This document shows, piece by piece, positions 15,982-24,906 of a DNA stretch of 64,000 nucleotides. Origin of the DNA: Argonema galeatum A003/A1 (lineage in GTDB: Bacteria; Cyanobacteriota; Cyanobacteriia; Cyanobacteriales; Aerosakkonemataceae); the NCBI RefSeq assembly GCF_023333595.1, contig NZ_JAIQZM010000001.1, positions 339,939 through 403,938 on the forward strand, written 5' to 3'. The notes under the pieces were generated by a model that saw only the letters and a list, made by a program, of their open reading frames with translations, searched no databases and was not told where the DNA came from. Position numbers and translations under genes: made by a program. The stretch's first letter is position 1. The number at the start of each line of letters is the position of its first letter.

Positions 15982-16128
15982 AGCTGATCTACCTGATAAA
16001 TATCGCTATTCTATCCGCTGATTATTTGAATGGCAAGTGCGTAAATTTACAATCTGAAATCCGTTCGATTTTTGCTAACATTCATTAACAAAAACTTCCT
16101 GTTTCATCTGGGACTGTCTGCAGCACCC

Positions 16129-16446
16129 TCAATCCTCAACCTCAAGTTGACCTACCGTAACGGCGCAAAAACCAAAAGCCGCAACCATTGGCATCGGACA
16201 CTTCATGACATAGCTCACAATTGCGGCTACCATCGCCCCAAGCACAGATGCGATCGCCCACAATCTTTCCTCAGCACTTAATCCTTTTTGTGCTTTAATT
16301 AATCTGAGCGCTTTACTAGGTATTGGCTCCGGCATTACCGCTCCGGGCGGAAAAGCCCAGTAGGTGTCATAACCCGCGACAACTAAATCAGTCCAGCCAT
16401 TTTCTTGGCACCATTCGGAGATCCATTCTTCAGCGTAATGCTTCAT
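16129..16446 (-). CDS. Conserved hypothetical protein (cyanobacterial type)
   Basis: About 105 aa starting MKHYAEEWISEWC, with 'CQENGWTDLVV', 'YWAFPPGAVMPEPIP' and 'LRLIKAQKGLSAEERLW', followed by two hydrophobic segments at the C-terminus. The motif series looks conserved and I associate it with cyanobacteria, but no function is known to me. The start at 16446 is chosen because GGGAAGAAAG precedes it. The longer frame from 16482 has no such site. Confidence 0.6.
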   Translation of the reverse strand: MKHYAEEWISEWCQENGWTDLVVAGYDTYWAFPPGAVMPEPIPSKALRLIKAQKGLSAEERLWAIASVLGAMVAAIVSYVMKCPMPMVAAFGFCAVTVGQLEVED

Positions 16447-16698
16447 CTTTCTTCCCTCACCATCCCTCAATCCAAAAGTCACATCTGATGCAGTCGCATA
16501 GGCGCGGGGTAAATCCTTGCCTACAGCGGTCAGTCACTAGGAAATAGACAACTGACCATAAAGAGTTGTTAAAAGTTTTTAAGTATTGTTAACTTGTGAC
16601 TTTCTAAAACTACGCCATGTTCAGAATAGGTTAACAGAACCTGGTTTCTAATAAAAGTAAAAGATACCAAATTTAACGGAGGGATTACTGAATCTGAT

Positions 16699-16771
16699 GG
16701 GGACACTTAAAAACGTTCTAGCCGAACATTTTAATTTAACTCATAATGAGATATTTGGGTAAAGTGTCCCC
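16699..16771. promoter_or_regulatory. Structured leader: long-range inverted repeat upstream of the ABC ATPase gene
   Basis: GGGGACACTT at 16699-16708 pairs perfectly with AAGTGTCCCC at 16762-16771. The 53-bp interior contains a smaller GTTC/GAAC hairpin. The right arm ends 19 bp before the ATG of the ATPase gene and just before its GAGGTGAGG ribosome-binding site. It could be an RNA regulatory structure, an operator or a remnant repeat. No known riboswitch was recognised. Confidence 0.45.
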
Positions 16772-16790
16772 GATCGAGGTGAGGTCTTAG

Positions 16791-18338
16791 ATGACTGTAA
16801 CTACAAACAGCAAAACGATAGAGATAACTAAGCCACCAGAACTAGAGGTGGTGAATATGACCAAGCGTTTTGGCACGATGACAGCGCTGGATAACGTCTC
16901 TATGACACTGAAACCGGGGACATTCCACGCGCTGCTGGGCGAGAATGGGGCGGGCAAAAGTACCCTTGTCAAGTGCGTGATGGGTTTTTATACTGCTGAC
17001 AGTGGGGAAGTTTTGATCGATCGCCAATCTCGCGACATTAGCAGTCCCCGCGATGCTCACAAATACGGCATTGGCATGGTTTATCAGCACTTCACCTCAG
17101 TGCCTGCCATGACCGTAGCAGAAAATTTGGTGCTATCCCGCTTCGACAGTGCCAATATAATTAAGTGGGATGAAGAGTACGATCGCCTCACTTTGTTTAT
17201 GAAATCTGCTCCCTTCCAAGTAGATTTACATACTCCCGTGGCACAATTGGCAGCCGGACAAAAGCAGAAACTGGAAATTCTCAAACAGCTTTATCTCAAA
17301 AGTCGCATTTTAATTCTTGATGAGCCTACCTCAGTACTTACTCCCCTGGAAGCCGATGAAGTTTTAGGATTATTGCGGCAAGAAGTAAGCGCCGGAAAGT
17401 TAAGCGTATTGATGATCAGCCACAAATTCCGCGAAGTAATGGCTTTTGTGGATGAAGTCACCGTACTGCGTAAAGGCAAGTTTGCGGGTAACGGCTTGGT
17501 AAAAAATCTCACCGTCGCAGACATGGCGCAGATGATGCTGGGTGAGAGGCGCGAAACAAAACCTGTTGAGAAGACTGCACTAGGCGATCGCATTTCTGTC
17601 CTGGAAGCCAAAGACCTTCACGCCAATAAGGATAATGGATTGTCAGCAGTTTGCGGTGTTAACCTCACCGTACACGCTGGCGAGATTGTGGGAATTGCTG
17701 GCGTCTCTGGTAACGGTCAGCGGGAACTGGTAGAAGTACTGGCAGGTCAGCGTCCCGCCACGGCTGGGCAAATTCTGGTCAACGACGAAGTTTATAAGGC
17801 AACGCGAAAGGAAATGTACAAACATCAGATTTTCTCGCTGCCGGAGGAACCGCTCAAAAATGCCTGCGTACCTTATATGAGTGTGGCAGAAAATCTGGCA
17901 TTACGCACATTCGATCGCGCACCGCAAGCCAAAAGCGGCGTGTTCCTCCTCCAAAACATCATCCGTCAAGTAGCCCAGGTTTTAATTACTCAGTTTTCCA
18001 TCAAAACACCCTCCGCAGACACACCAGTTGGTAACCTTTCCGGCGGTAATGTGCAGCGAACCGTTTTGGCACGGGAACTTTCATCGGCTACGGTGAAGTT
18101 GCTGATCGCTGCTAATCCCTGTTTCGGACTGGATTTTGCGGCAGTCGAGTTTATTCACGGTCAGATTGTGGAAGCCAGAAATCGAGGCGTGGCGGTGTTG
18201 CTGGTGAGTGAAGATTTGGATGAAATATTGAAACTTAGCGATCGCATCCTTGTCATCAGCGAAGGTAAATTTGTTTATGAAAGTGAGATAAAAGACGCCG
18301 ATTTCGCTACTATCGGTCAGCGCATGGCCGGACACTAG
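16791..18338 (+). CDS. ABC transporter ATP-binding protein, sugar/nucleoside (RbsA/NupO-like) double-ABC type
   Basis: A 515-aa protein with two ABC cassettes, the layout of ATPases for ribose, nucleoside (NupO/YufO) and BMP-dependent importers. The first cassette has Walker A GENGAGKST, a variant signature 'LAAGQKQKLEI' and Walker B 'ILILDEPTSVLTP'. The second has a non-canonical Walker A 'GVSGNGQREL', signature 'LSGGNVQRTVLAREL' and a changed Walker B region ('LIAANPCFGLDF'). This asymmetry is usual in the family. A strong GAGGTGAGG site precedes the ATG. No permease or binding protein is adjacent, since a tandem-repeat block follows directly, so it is either an orphan subunit or part of a split locus. 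Confidence 0.88.
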   Translation: MTVTTNSKTIEITKPPELEVVNMTKRFGTMTALDNVSMTLKPGTFHALLGENGAGKSTLVKCVMGFYTADSGEVLIDRQSRDISSPRDAHKYGIGMVYQHFTSVPAMTVAENLVLSRFDSANIIKWDEEYDRLTLFMKSAPFQVDLHTPVAQLAAGQKQKLEILKQLYLKSRILILDEPTSVLTPLEADEVLGLLRQEVSAGKLSVLMISHKFREVMAFVDEVTVLRKGKFAGNGLVKNLTVADMAQMMLGERRETKPVEKTALGDRISVLEAKDLHANKDNGLSAVCGVNLTVHAGEIVGIAGVSGNGQRELVEVLAGQRPATAGQILVNDEVYKATRKEMYKHQIFSLPEEPLKNACVPYMSVAENLALRTFDRAPQAKSGVFLLQNIIRQVAQVLITQFSIKTPSADTPVGNLSGGNVQRTVLARELSSATVKLLIAANPCFGLDFAAVEFIHGQIVEARNRGVAVLLVSEDLDEILKLSDRILVISEGKFVYESEIKDADFATIGQRMAGH

Positions 18339-18378
18339 AAGAGGGACTAGGGACTAGGGGCTAGGGACTAGGGAAGAG

Positions 18379-18453
18379 AGGGGCAGAGGGGCAGAGGGGC
18401 AGAGGGGCAGAGGGGCAGAGGGGCAGAGGGGCAGAGGGGCAGAGGGGCAGAGG
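18379..18453. repeat. GAGGGGCA octamer tandem repeat
   Basis: Nine or so contiguous copies of an 8-bp GAGGGGCA unit, purine-only apart from one C. It lies directly after the double-ABC gene and next to the heptamer block. Confidence 0.8.
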
Positions 18454-18464
18454 AGAAATTTTCT

Positions 18465-18680
18465 TGACAACTGACCACTGACAACTGACAACTGACCATT
18501 GACAACTGACCATTGACCACTGACAACTGACAACTGACAACTGACCACTGACCACTGACAACTGACCACTGACAACTGACCATTGACAACTGACAACTGA
18601 CCATTGACAACTGACCATTGACAACTGACAACTGACAACTGACCATTGACAACTGACCATTGACAACTGACCATTGACCC
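18465..18680. repeat. STRR: 30 contiguous TGAC(A/C)A(C/T) heptamers
   Basis: From 18465 to 18674 the sequence parses without any slip into 30 heptamers, each one of TGACAAC, TGACCAC or TGACCAT, followed by a partial unit. This is the short tandemly repeated repetitive sequence class known from cyanobacteria. All three minus-strand frames stay open across it only because of the 7-bp period, so the open frames there are artefacts. Confidence 0.9.
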
Positions 18681-19120
18681 TACTGAACTTCTTGTCCGTT
18701 GGCTGCGCGATCGAGTCCCTCTTTCACCCAGTTAATACAATCCATTTCCGATTTGAATAATTTAGGGGCGGCAATATTTCTTAATTCTTCGGGCGGGTAA
18801 TGATCGTAAAAAAATCTTGTAGACATTCCGTAAATCATAATCAGATTGTGGCGATAAGTATATCTAGACTTAAAAATCTCTAGAGGATATACAACATCGG
18901 AATACTCATCAAGATGTTCTTTAGCCACATCAATTATGCTATTAATGCTACTTGAATAAATGCCCGCAGGATTTTGTGCCTTTTGAAACTTACCTTTATT
19001 TCCTAATTCAGATAGTAAATCATAAGAGTAAATGTGTTGACCGTCAACTATCCCAAAAACAAATGGGATAATAAGATGTCCTTTGTAGGCAACCGAGTTT
19101 TCGTAGAGTAACCGACTCAT
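18680..19120 (-). CDS. Hypothetical protein
   Basis: A 146-aa soluble protein, mixed alpha/beta by appearance, with 'PFVFGIVDGQHIYSYDLLSELG' and a C-terminal 'WVKEGLDRAANGQEVQ'. It has no signal peptide or transmembrane segment and no domain I recognise. Its stop codon touches the end of the heptamer repeat block. It may be co-directional with the ferredoxin gene upstream. Confidence 0.5.
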   Translation of the reverse strand: MSRLLYENSVAYKGHLIIPFVFGIVDGQHIYSYDLLSELGNKGKFQKAQNPAGIYSSSINSIIDVAKEHLDEYSDVVYPLEIFKSRYTYRHNLIMIYGMSTRFFYDHYPPEELRNIAAPKLFKSEMDCINWVKEGLDRAANGQEVQ

Positions 19121-19191
19121 ATCGATTTTGGATTTGGGATTTTAGATTTTGGATTGGGGGTTGACTAATGAGCGAGATAATTAAAATTGCT

Positions 19192-19527
19192 CTAAGATTC
19201 TGGATGGGACGAGAAATAAAGCGACGATTGATATAAAAATTGTTCTTGATGAGTGATGAGAGTGCAATCAGACAAAGGGTAAGCCACACAGGTAATAGTG
19301 TAGCCAGCTTCTATCTCTTGCTGGCGCAGAAACTTTTGCTCGCTCATGTCTACCTCACCGCTGACCAGCTTGGCGACACAGGCGGAACAATCTCCTTGCT
19401 TGCACCCAGATGGTAACCTCATACCAGCAGCCTCAGCGATATCTAAAATATACTCCGAGTCCGGAACTGCGATCGTGCGGTCTAGTCCTATTGCTGGATT
19501 CATCAGCCTGATTTGATAAACTGCCAT
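19192..19527 (-). CDS. [2Fe-2S] plant-type ferredoxin
   Basis: A 111-aa ferredoxin. The cluster ligands are visible as CKQGDCSAC (CX4CX2C) plus a fourth Cys in 'YTITCVAYP' about 30 residues later, the plant/cyanobacterial-type pattern. It carries low-potential electrons between soluble redox partners. It is slightly longer than photosynthetic PetF (about 97 aa), with a C-terminal tail (QEQFLYQSSLYFSS) that resembles the FdC group of unclear partner. No redox enzyme is adjacent. Confidence 0.88.
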   Translation of the reverse strand: MAVYQIRLMNPAIGLDRTIAVPDSEYILDIAEAAGMRLPSGCKQGDCSACVAKLVSGEVDMSEQKFLRQQEIEAGYTITCVAYPLSDCTLITHQEQFLYQSSLYFSSHPES

Positions 19528-19708
19528 ATTATTGCCTCATACGCTTTCTTTGCATAACTTCTGATTTTACCAAAACTGGCTCTAGCGTAATGAAACAGAG
19601 AAACTTTCGGGCCACTGAATTAATGTCCCCACCAATCAAAAGGCATTTACCATCGGTAAGGGTCACACCTTACAAAACGGTTGTACGAGGCAAGCGTGAT
19701 ATTTTTCT

Positions 19709-20887
19709 ATGAAACCAGTAACTATATTTACACCGTTCCAACAGTTCCTGATCACTTGGCTGCTGATCCTAAGCGCCGGTTGGGCTACTTGGTGCGCGAT
19801 CGCCTACATAGGCGAGCAGATCAGTATTTTGCTGACAGCGGGGTTGATTGCATTTCTACTTAACTATCCTGTCAAACTGCTGAAACCCTTTTTGCCCCGC
19901 ACTTTGGCAGCAGGTCTGGTATATTTAGTAGCAGGCATAGCGGTGGTATTTATTGCCCTGACGCTGGTGCCGCCAGTGTTTAACCAAGGGCGACAATTGC
20001 TGACGAATTTACCGTCTCTGGTGGAGTCTGCACAGCAGCAATTAGACAACTTTCAAATCTGGAGTTTCGAGCATAATTTGCCGTTTGATGTGCGGACTTT
20101 AGCTTCGCAACAGTTGGCGCGAGTACAAGCTCAAGTAGAAGCGATCGCAGCCACAGGCTTTGGCTTGGTATTAGGTACGTTTAACTGGTTTCTGGACTTA
20201 ATTCTAATTGTGGTGATCTCGTTTTATATGCTCATTGATGGCGATAGAGTTTGGCGAAGTCTAACCAGTATTTTCTCGGCACCAATCCAAACAGAGTTGA
20301 CAAAATCCCTGCAACGCAATCTCCAGCGGTTTGTTTCCGGTCAATTGCTGTTGGGTTTGTTTATGGCGGTGACTTTGAGTTTGGCATTTTGGTTGCTGCG
20401 GGTTTCCTTTTTTCTAGTATTTGCCGTGTTTATCGGCGTTATGGAAGTGATTCCTTTTGTGGGGGCGAGTTTAGGAATTGGGGCGGTAGTAATTGTGGTA
20501 GCGTTTATTAACTGGTGGCAGGCGCTGCAAGTTTTGACGGTGGCGATCGCAATTCAGCAAGTGAAAGATAATTTGTTAGCGCCCCGACTCATGGGCAATT
20601 TAACTGGTTTGTCGCCTGTAATTATATTCGTTTCTCTGCTGTTAGGTGCCAAAGTGGGAGGAGTGTTGGGGGTAATTCTGGCGATTCCGATGACGGGTGT
20701 GGTGAAAAGCGTTGCCGAAATTGTGTTTGAGCCGACTTTACCGCCTCAAACCGGATCGTTCTTTCACAACCCCTTTGACAGGGAACCTTTAGCGCTTGCT
20801 TCCGGCGAACCCCAAGCTAGAGTCTCTACAGGTTCACAGCTTTCTGAAAATGCCAACGTTAGGAACGATACATCAGCGCCAAGCTGA
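19709..20887 (+). CDS. AI-2E family transporter (PerM-like)
   Basis: A 392-aa polytopic membrane protein. It has the AI-2E/PerM/YdiK layout: two N-terminal helices, a soluble segment of amphipathic helices (about 90-150, 'FNQGRQLLTNLPSLVESAQQQLDNF'), then clustered helices with the conserved 'PFVGASLGIGAVVIV' and the 'QVKDNLLAPRLMGNLTGLSPVIIFVSLLLGAKVGGVLGV' block. The family name comes from autoinducer-2 export in E. coli, and other members are ion antiporters, so the substrate is open. The C-terminal 50 residues are polar and variable. Confidence 0.88.
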   Translation: MKPVTIFTPFQQFLITWLLILSAGWATWCAIAYIGEQISILLTAGLIAFLLNYPVKLLKPFLPRTLAAGLVYLVAGIAVVFIALTLVPPVFNQGRQLLTNLPSLVESAQQQLDNFQIWSFEHNLPFDVRTLASQQLARVQAQVEAIAATGFGLVLGTFNWFLDLILIVVISFYMLIDGDRVWRSLTSIFSAPIQTELTKSLQRNLQRFVSGQLLLGLFMAVTLSLAFWLLRVSFFLVFAVFIGVMEVIPFVGASLGIGAVVIVVAFINWWQALQVLTVAIAIQQVKDNLLAPRLMGNLTGLSPVIIFVSLLLGAKVGGVLGVILAIPMTGVVKSVAEIVFEPTLPPQTGSFFHNPFDREPLALASGEPQARVSTGSQLSENANVRNDTSAPS

Positions 20888-21074
20888 CCCTAGAGCCATT
20901 TATCTATAAATAGCCATTCCTGATAGAATGGAAATCCCTTGCTACTTCAGCCGCAGGTGCATGACTGTTTACCCAATTGGTCAACAGGTCATCCGTTATT
21001 GACTGCATTCTTTCCGATGCCCCATGCCCAAACCAGCTGAAAGTAGCCTTATTGTCCATAAGGAGAACATTGAA

Positions 21075-21398
21075 ATGAATATCTACGAAACAATGTTTAT
21101 CTTGCGTCCCGATCTCGGAGAAGAGCAAGTTAATCAGGCGGTCGAGAAATATCAAAACCTGCTGCGCGATCAAGGAGCCCAAGAAATTGAAATCCAGAAT
21201 CGTGGTAAGCACCGTCTGGCTTACGAAATCAAAAGACAGCGGGATGGCGTCTACATCCAGATGAACTACAAGGGTAATGGCATCTTTGTAGCTCCCTTAG
21301 AACGGTCTATGCGTCTGAGCGATGAGGTGATTCGCTACCTGACTCTCAAGCAGGAAGAACCCTCAGTAAAACCAGAGCCCGCTGAAGTAGAAGCCTAG
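21075..21398 (+). CDS. rpsF: 30S ribosomal protein S6
   Basis: A 107-aa S6 protein, part of the small-subunit platform where it pairs with S18. The family pattern '[16 protein letters not shown]', '[22 protein letters not shown]' and '[14 protein letters not shown]' is clear, followed by an acidic tail. The start at 21075 is fixed by AGGAG at 21061-21065. The longer frame from 21024 is not needed. rpsR is not next to it, consistent with the scattered arrangement often found in cyanobacteria. Confidence 0.97.
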   Translation: MNIYETMFILRPDLGEEQVNQAVEKYQNLLRDQGAQEIEIQNRGKHRLAYEIKRQRDGVYIQMNYKGNGIFVAPLERSMRLSDEVIRYLTLKQEEPSVKPEPAEVEA

Positions 21399-21640
21399 GG
21401 GCTAGGCTTCGACGTGAGCGCTCAGCCGAACGGGGCTAGGGACTAGGAAAGTCAAAAGTCAAAAGTCAAAAGGGAAGCGGGGAAGATTTCAGGTTTCAAA
21501 TAAAATCTGAAATCTCAAATCTGAAATCTCAAATGCCTACTTCCCTCTGAGCATGGTAGAATTAGCCATATTTGGCAACACAATTGGCCTGTGTTGCCTC
21601 CACCACCGGCAAGATCGTCGCAGAGGAGTTGTGAGCTTTT

Positions 21641-22198
21641 GTGAGCCAAACTGACACCTATACCCAACAAGCCCTACAATCAGAGGTATCCCACCTGCAC
21701 GAAGAGTTGCAGCTGCGAGACCAACTGGTTCAACAGTTATCCCAAGAACTGTTCCGCCTGGTAAAAGGAAATACAACTTTCCTTCCCACTCCAGAGGTTT
21801 CCGATCGCAATCAGTCTCAAATGCTGGCCCTGCGGGAACAACTGCAAGGAGTCGAGCAGCAGGTGACATTTTACCAAGAGCAGATTTCCGATCGCGATGG
21901 GGAAATCTATCACCTGCGCCAAACTGTCCAAGAATTGACAGACCGCAGCCGGATGTTGGAACAGGTGGTACAGGAACTACCTCAAATTTATCGCCAGAAG
22001 TTTGCCGAACGCCTAGTTCCAGTCAAAGAGAAACTGGCTCAGCTACAACGGGAAAACCGACAACTGCACGCAGAACTGCAAACTGTAAGCTATCGTCTGG
22101 CTGTGAAAAACCGCAGCACTGATGGCAAACTCGATCTGCCTAGCTTCCCACGGCTGGGTTCCGGTCGGGCCAGTCTGCCTAGCTTCGGGAATGCTTGA
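21641..22198 (+). CDS. Coiled-coil protein of unknown function
   Basis: A 185-aa, Gln/Glu/Leu-rich protein predicted to be mostly coiled coil from about residue 10 to 155, with a basic, Pro/Ser-rich C-terminal tail ('LPSFPRLGSGRASLPSF'). The frame starts with GTG at 21641. The gene overlaps the next one by 8 bp, so the two are likely translated together. No known domain was recognised; a scaffolding or septum-type role would be speculation. Confidence 0.6.
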   Translation: MSQTDTYTQQALQSEVSHLHEELQLRDQLVQQLSQELFRLVKGNTTFLPTPEVSDRNQSQMLALREQLQGVEQQVTFYQEQISDRDGEIYHLRQTVQELTDRSRMLEQVVQELPQIYRQKFAERLVPVKEKLAQLQRENRQLHAELQTVSYRLAVKNRSTDGKLDLPSFPRLGSGRASLPSFGNA

Positions 22199-22940
22199 AG
22201 TCTGGCTCGTAGTTGAGGCGGAGGTGAATGCGATCGACAAAGCGGTTGTTTCATCTCCTACTACCTCTGCTATGGTGGAGGCTCTGAAAGAAGCTATGGC
22301 AACTCATCCGGTCAGAAGTGCTGTAGCGCGAGTAGTTAGCTCTGGCGATCTGGATAATTTATACTCAAGCTATCTCTACGGTGGCAATTTGGTGGAAAGC
22401 CGGGATGAAACTGAAATTATCCTGTGTCCTTTGACGCTGAATCTTCCAACTACTTTTTCATTTCCCCATCAGAAAATCTATCAAGCTTGTCGCGATGTGG
22501 TGGGTTTGCGGCAACAGGTCGATCGGCAATTGGGATACGCAATCGGAGATGGTTGCTTTTGGCTCCCAGTGGTGCTGACGGGGAAAGGGCCTCTCTATGG
22601 TGAAGCGATCGGTCTGCGTGAGCAAACGACTGATGGGTCTTTGGGCGATCGTGATTCTACCCTTTGCTTGAGCTACTCTCAACCGATACATCTGTGCGAT
22701 GCTAAGCGACAGAGAATCTACAAACTAGCTCACAGACTACTGCAATTACTCGCAGCACCACCAGCAACCTACTTGGTGCAATTTAGTTTTCAAGGCGAAG
22801 ATATTTGCTTTGACCGACTTTGGCCGTTTCCTGCCGCACCTGCTCTAGCAAGTCAAGGCGTCCAATCACCCGATCTGTTCGCCTGCCATTGGCACTGCTT
22901 GACCGATCGGCCCCTGTTCGACCTCGCGATCGTACCTTGA
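22191..22940 (+). CDS. Conserved hypothetical protein
   Basis: About 249 aa from the ATG at 22191, which overlaps the stop of the coiled-coil gene (ATGCTTGA arrangement). It is a mixed alpha/beta protein with 'EVWLVVEAEVNAID', 'MATHPVRSAVARVVSSGDLDNLYSSYLYGG' and a C-terminal half rich in aromatic residues and Cys. No signal peptide. No family is known to me. Translational coupling suggests a function shared with the upstream coiled-coil protein. Confidence 0.6.
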   Translation: MLEVWLVVEAEVNAIDKAVVSSPTTSAMVEALKEAMATHPVRSAVARVVSSGDLDNLYSSYLYGGNLVESRDETEIILCPLTLNLPTTFSFPHQKIYQACRDVVGLRQQVDRQLGYAIGDGCFWLPVVLTGKGPLYGEAIGLREQTTDGSLGDRDSTLCLSYSQPIHLCDAKRQRIYKLAHRLLQLLAAPPATYLVQFSFQGEDICFDRLWPFPAAPALASQGVQSPDLFACHWHCLTDRPLFDLAIVP

Positions 22941-22982
22941 ATCCGGGGAATCTCACTAATGACTACTGACAGCGGAAGAAGG

Positions 22983-23078
22983 GGCTAGGGGCTAGGGGCT
23001 AGGGGCTAGGGGGAAGAGGGGAAGAGATTTACAACTGACAACTGACCACTGACCACTGACAACTGACCACTGACTAAG
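22983..23078. repeat. GGGGCTA and TGACMAC low-complexity repeat block
   Basis: Four GGGGCTA heptamers are followed by a GGGGAAGA tract and about seven TGACAAC/TGACCAC heptamers. These are the same two repeat vocabularies as at 18379-18680. Confidence 0.75.
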
Positions 23079-23148
23079 TTCGTTGACAACCTTACCATAA
23101 TTACGTCAAGATTAGAAGAAGTATTAAACTTTGTAAAGGCTGGTGTAA

Positions 23149-23796
23149 ATGTCTTTGGAAGTTATATCCGTAGAGACTATTCAGCAAATTGCCGATCAAT
23201 ACGGCTACTGGGCGGTATTCCTGGGAATTTTGCTAGAAAATCTGGGACTTCCCTTGCCGGGTGAAACGATTACTCTAGCAGGGGGGTTTTTGGCAGGCAG
23301 CGGTAAGCTAAACTACTGGATTGTGTTGGGTAGTGCGATCGCAGGCGCATTTCTCGGCGGTAACTGCGGCTATTGGATTGGCCGATATGGCGGCTGGCCT
23401 TTACTCTTGAGTGTAGGAAAAATCTTCCGGATGCGCGAAGAGAAACTCTTAGAACTTAAGCAGCAATTCAGCGAAAATTCGGGAAAAACTGTCTTTATCG
23501 CTCGATTCATTGCCCTGCTGCGGATATTCGCCAGCCCATTAGCCGGAATTGCAGAAATGCCCTTCCTCAAGTTTATGCTTTATAACTTTGCTGGGGCAAC
23601 CGCATGGGCATTAGTGATGGTAACTTTATCATTTTTTGCAGGGCAAGTCGTTCCCCTAGAGAAATTAGTCGCTTGGGTCGCTGAATTTGCCGTTGTAGCT
23701 TTACTGCTAGCAATTGCCTGGATTTTCGTGCCCATCTGGTTGGAGTCCCGTCAGGTCAAAAAATCATACACCAAAGAACTGAAACAACCAGACTAA
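23149..23796 (+). CDS. DedA family membrane protein (VTT/SNARE-associated domain)
   Basis: A 215-aa integral membrane protein. DedA signatures are 'FLGILLENLGLPLPGETITLAGGFLAG' in the N-terminal third, 'GAFLGGNCGYWIGRYGG', and 'FIARFIALLRIFASPLAGIAEM', which includes the conserved Arg pair of the re-entrant loop. The family includes proton-coupled lipid scramblases/flippases for undecaprenyl phosphate or phosphatidylethanolamine and is needed for envelope homeostasis. The particular lipid cannot be read from the sequence. Confidence 0.9.
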   Translation: MSLEVISVETIQQIADQYGYWAVFLGILLENLGLPLPGETITLAGGFLAGSGKLNYWIVLGSAIAGAFLGGNCGYWIGRYGGWPLLLSVGKIFRMREEKLLELKQQFSENSGKTVFIARFIALLRIFASPLAGIAEMPFLKFMLYNFAGATAWALVMVTLSFFAGQVVPLEKLVAWVAEFAVVALLLAIAWIFVPIWLESRQVKKSYTKELKQPD

Positions 23797-23884
23797 TCAA
23801 AATGATATTCCTCATTGTTTAACCTCCCAACCCCCCTCTTTGCCTGTGGAGAGGGGGGTGTTTTGCGCCTTTACCAATTCCCAA

Positions 23885-24322
23885 ATGCCCAAAAGTCTCA
23901 ACGGTCTTTTGCTGGTGGGTCTACTTTTGCTAATTCCTGCCAGCGCTCATCCAAATGTTCGCGTTCAATCTCCCAAAACGCTAACAGCCGACTCTGGCGG
24001 CAATATCCTTACTCGCGATGAGTTGTATTTTGGCTTATCAAAACCAGGAGGGGCAAAGATTTCCGAGGCTGAATGGCAGATGTTTTTGCAGCGGGTAATC
24101 ACACCTCACTTTCCGGAAGGACTAACTGTGCTGGATGCCTACGGACAGTATCTCAATAAAAAAGGCCAATTGAATAAAGAGAAAACTAAGTTAGTTATTT
24201 TGCTGTACCAAAACAGCGACGTTAAAAATCAGTTAATTGAAGAAATTATCGCTAAGTATAAGCAGGATTTTCACCAAGAGTCTGTTCTCCGCGTGACGAG
24301 TTCTGCTAAAGTTTCTTTCTGA
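23885..24322 (+). CDS. DUF3574 family secreted protein
   Basis: A 145-aa protein with an N-terminal hydrophobic signal (SLNGLLLVGLLLLIPASA) and a DUF3574 domain. The domain is shown by 'DELYFGLSKPGGAKISEAEWQMFLQRVITPHFPEGLTVLDAYGQY' followed by the 'KTKLVILLYQNS' strand. A periplasmic or secreted location is inferred from the signal. The function of the domain is unknown. The ATG at 23885 is chosen because it places the signal sequence at the N-terminus. Confidence 0.8.
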   Translation: MPKSLNGLLLVGLLLLIPASAHPNVRVQSPKTLTADSGGNILTRDELYFGLSKPGGAKISEAEWQMFLQRVITPHFPEGLTVLDAYGQYLNKKGQLNKEKTKLVILLYQNSDVKNQLIEEIIAKYKQDFHQESVLRVTSSAKVSF

Positions 24323-24499
24323 ATAGGTATACTCCACTATCTTTAAAATCCTTTAAAAATGTCCTCTAGTACCATGATGCGTTCTCTTCGGTAAACACTA
24401 AGCCAAAAATAGGTTAACTACCGAAACAGATCGCTCTTACTTTAGGTACAAAATTGGATCGTGACTGATGTTACATAAAATAGCAATACTTTACAAACA

Positions 24500-24523
24500 C
24501 CGCCCAGGAAGGAAGCTGGGCGG
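24500..24523. terminator. GC-rich hairpin upstream of ccmK
   Basis: CCGCCCAG and CTGGGCGG form an 8-bp stem with an 8-base loop. No T-tract follows, so intrinsic termination of the DUF3574 transcript is possible but weak. It may instead be part of the ccmK leader. Confidence 0.35.
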
Positions 24524-24591
24524 GTTCTGTTGTAAAAAAGGGTAAGATTCTAGAATTAGTGTCACGAATGGATTCTTGCAGGAGATTAAGG

Positions 24592-24906
24592 ATGGGCGTA
24601 GCGGTCGGTATGGTTGAAGTGAAGGGTCTTCCTCCCGCTCTAGCGGTGGCAGACGCGATGGTTAAAGCTGCCAACGTGACACTGGTCTATGTAGAAAAGG
24701 TTAGTAGCGCTCGCTACACAGTCATCGTGCGAGGGGATGTCTCTGAGGTGCAAGCCTCTGTTGCTGCTGGGGTAGAGTCCGTAGGGCGAGTCAATACAGA
24801 AGAGAAGCTATTGCTCTCTTACCATATTATTGCTCGCCCCCATGAAAATGTGGAGACCGTTTTGCCAATCCATTATAGAACAGCAGTGGAACAGTTTCGA
24901 GTCTAA
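24592..24906 (+). CDS. ccmK: Carboxysome shell hexamer protein, CcmK type (stand-alone locus)
   Basis: A 104-aa single BMC domain forming the hexagonal tiles of the carboxysome shell. It has '[26 protein letters not shown]', '[24 protein letters not shown]' and '[17 protein letters not shown]', all typical of CcmK. The start at 24592 follows AGGAG at 24580-24584. No ccmL, ccmM, ccmN or rbcL is nearby, so it is a satellite paralogue apart from the main operon, as found for CcmK3/4/5/6-type genes. The pore loop reads around 'VSSARYTV' rather than the usual 'IGSGRVTV' of CcmK2, so which paralogue it is remains open. Confidence 0.88.
   Translation: MGVAVGMVEVKGLPPALAVADAMVKAANVTLVYVEKVSSARYTVIVRGDVSEVQASVAAGVESVGRVNTEEKLLLSYHIIARPHENVETVLPIHYRTAVEQFRV

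Noticed and set aside
18354..18674. Three overlapping minus-strand open frames of about 100 codons (Met-Val-Ser-Cys-rich)
   Set aside because: They run through the heptamer and octamer repeats. The 7-bp period without stop codons keeps all three frames open, so they are not genes.
18465..18680. CRISPR-like array
   Set aside because: Units are 7 bp with no spacers, and there are no cas genes nearby.
20904..21212. 102-codon minus-strand frame across rpsF
   Set aside because: Antisense shadow of the ribosomal protein S6 gene.
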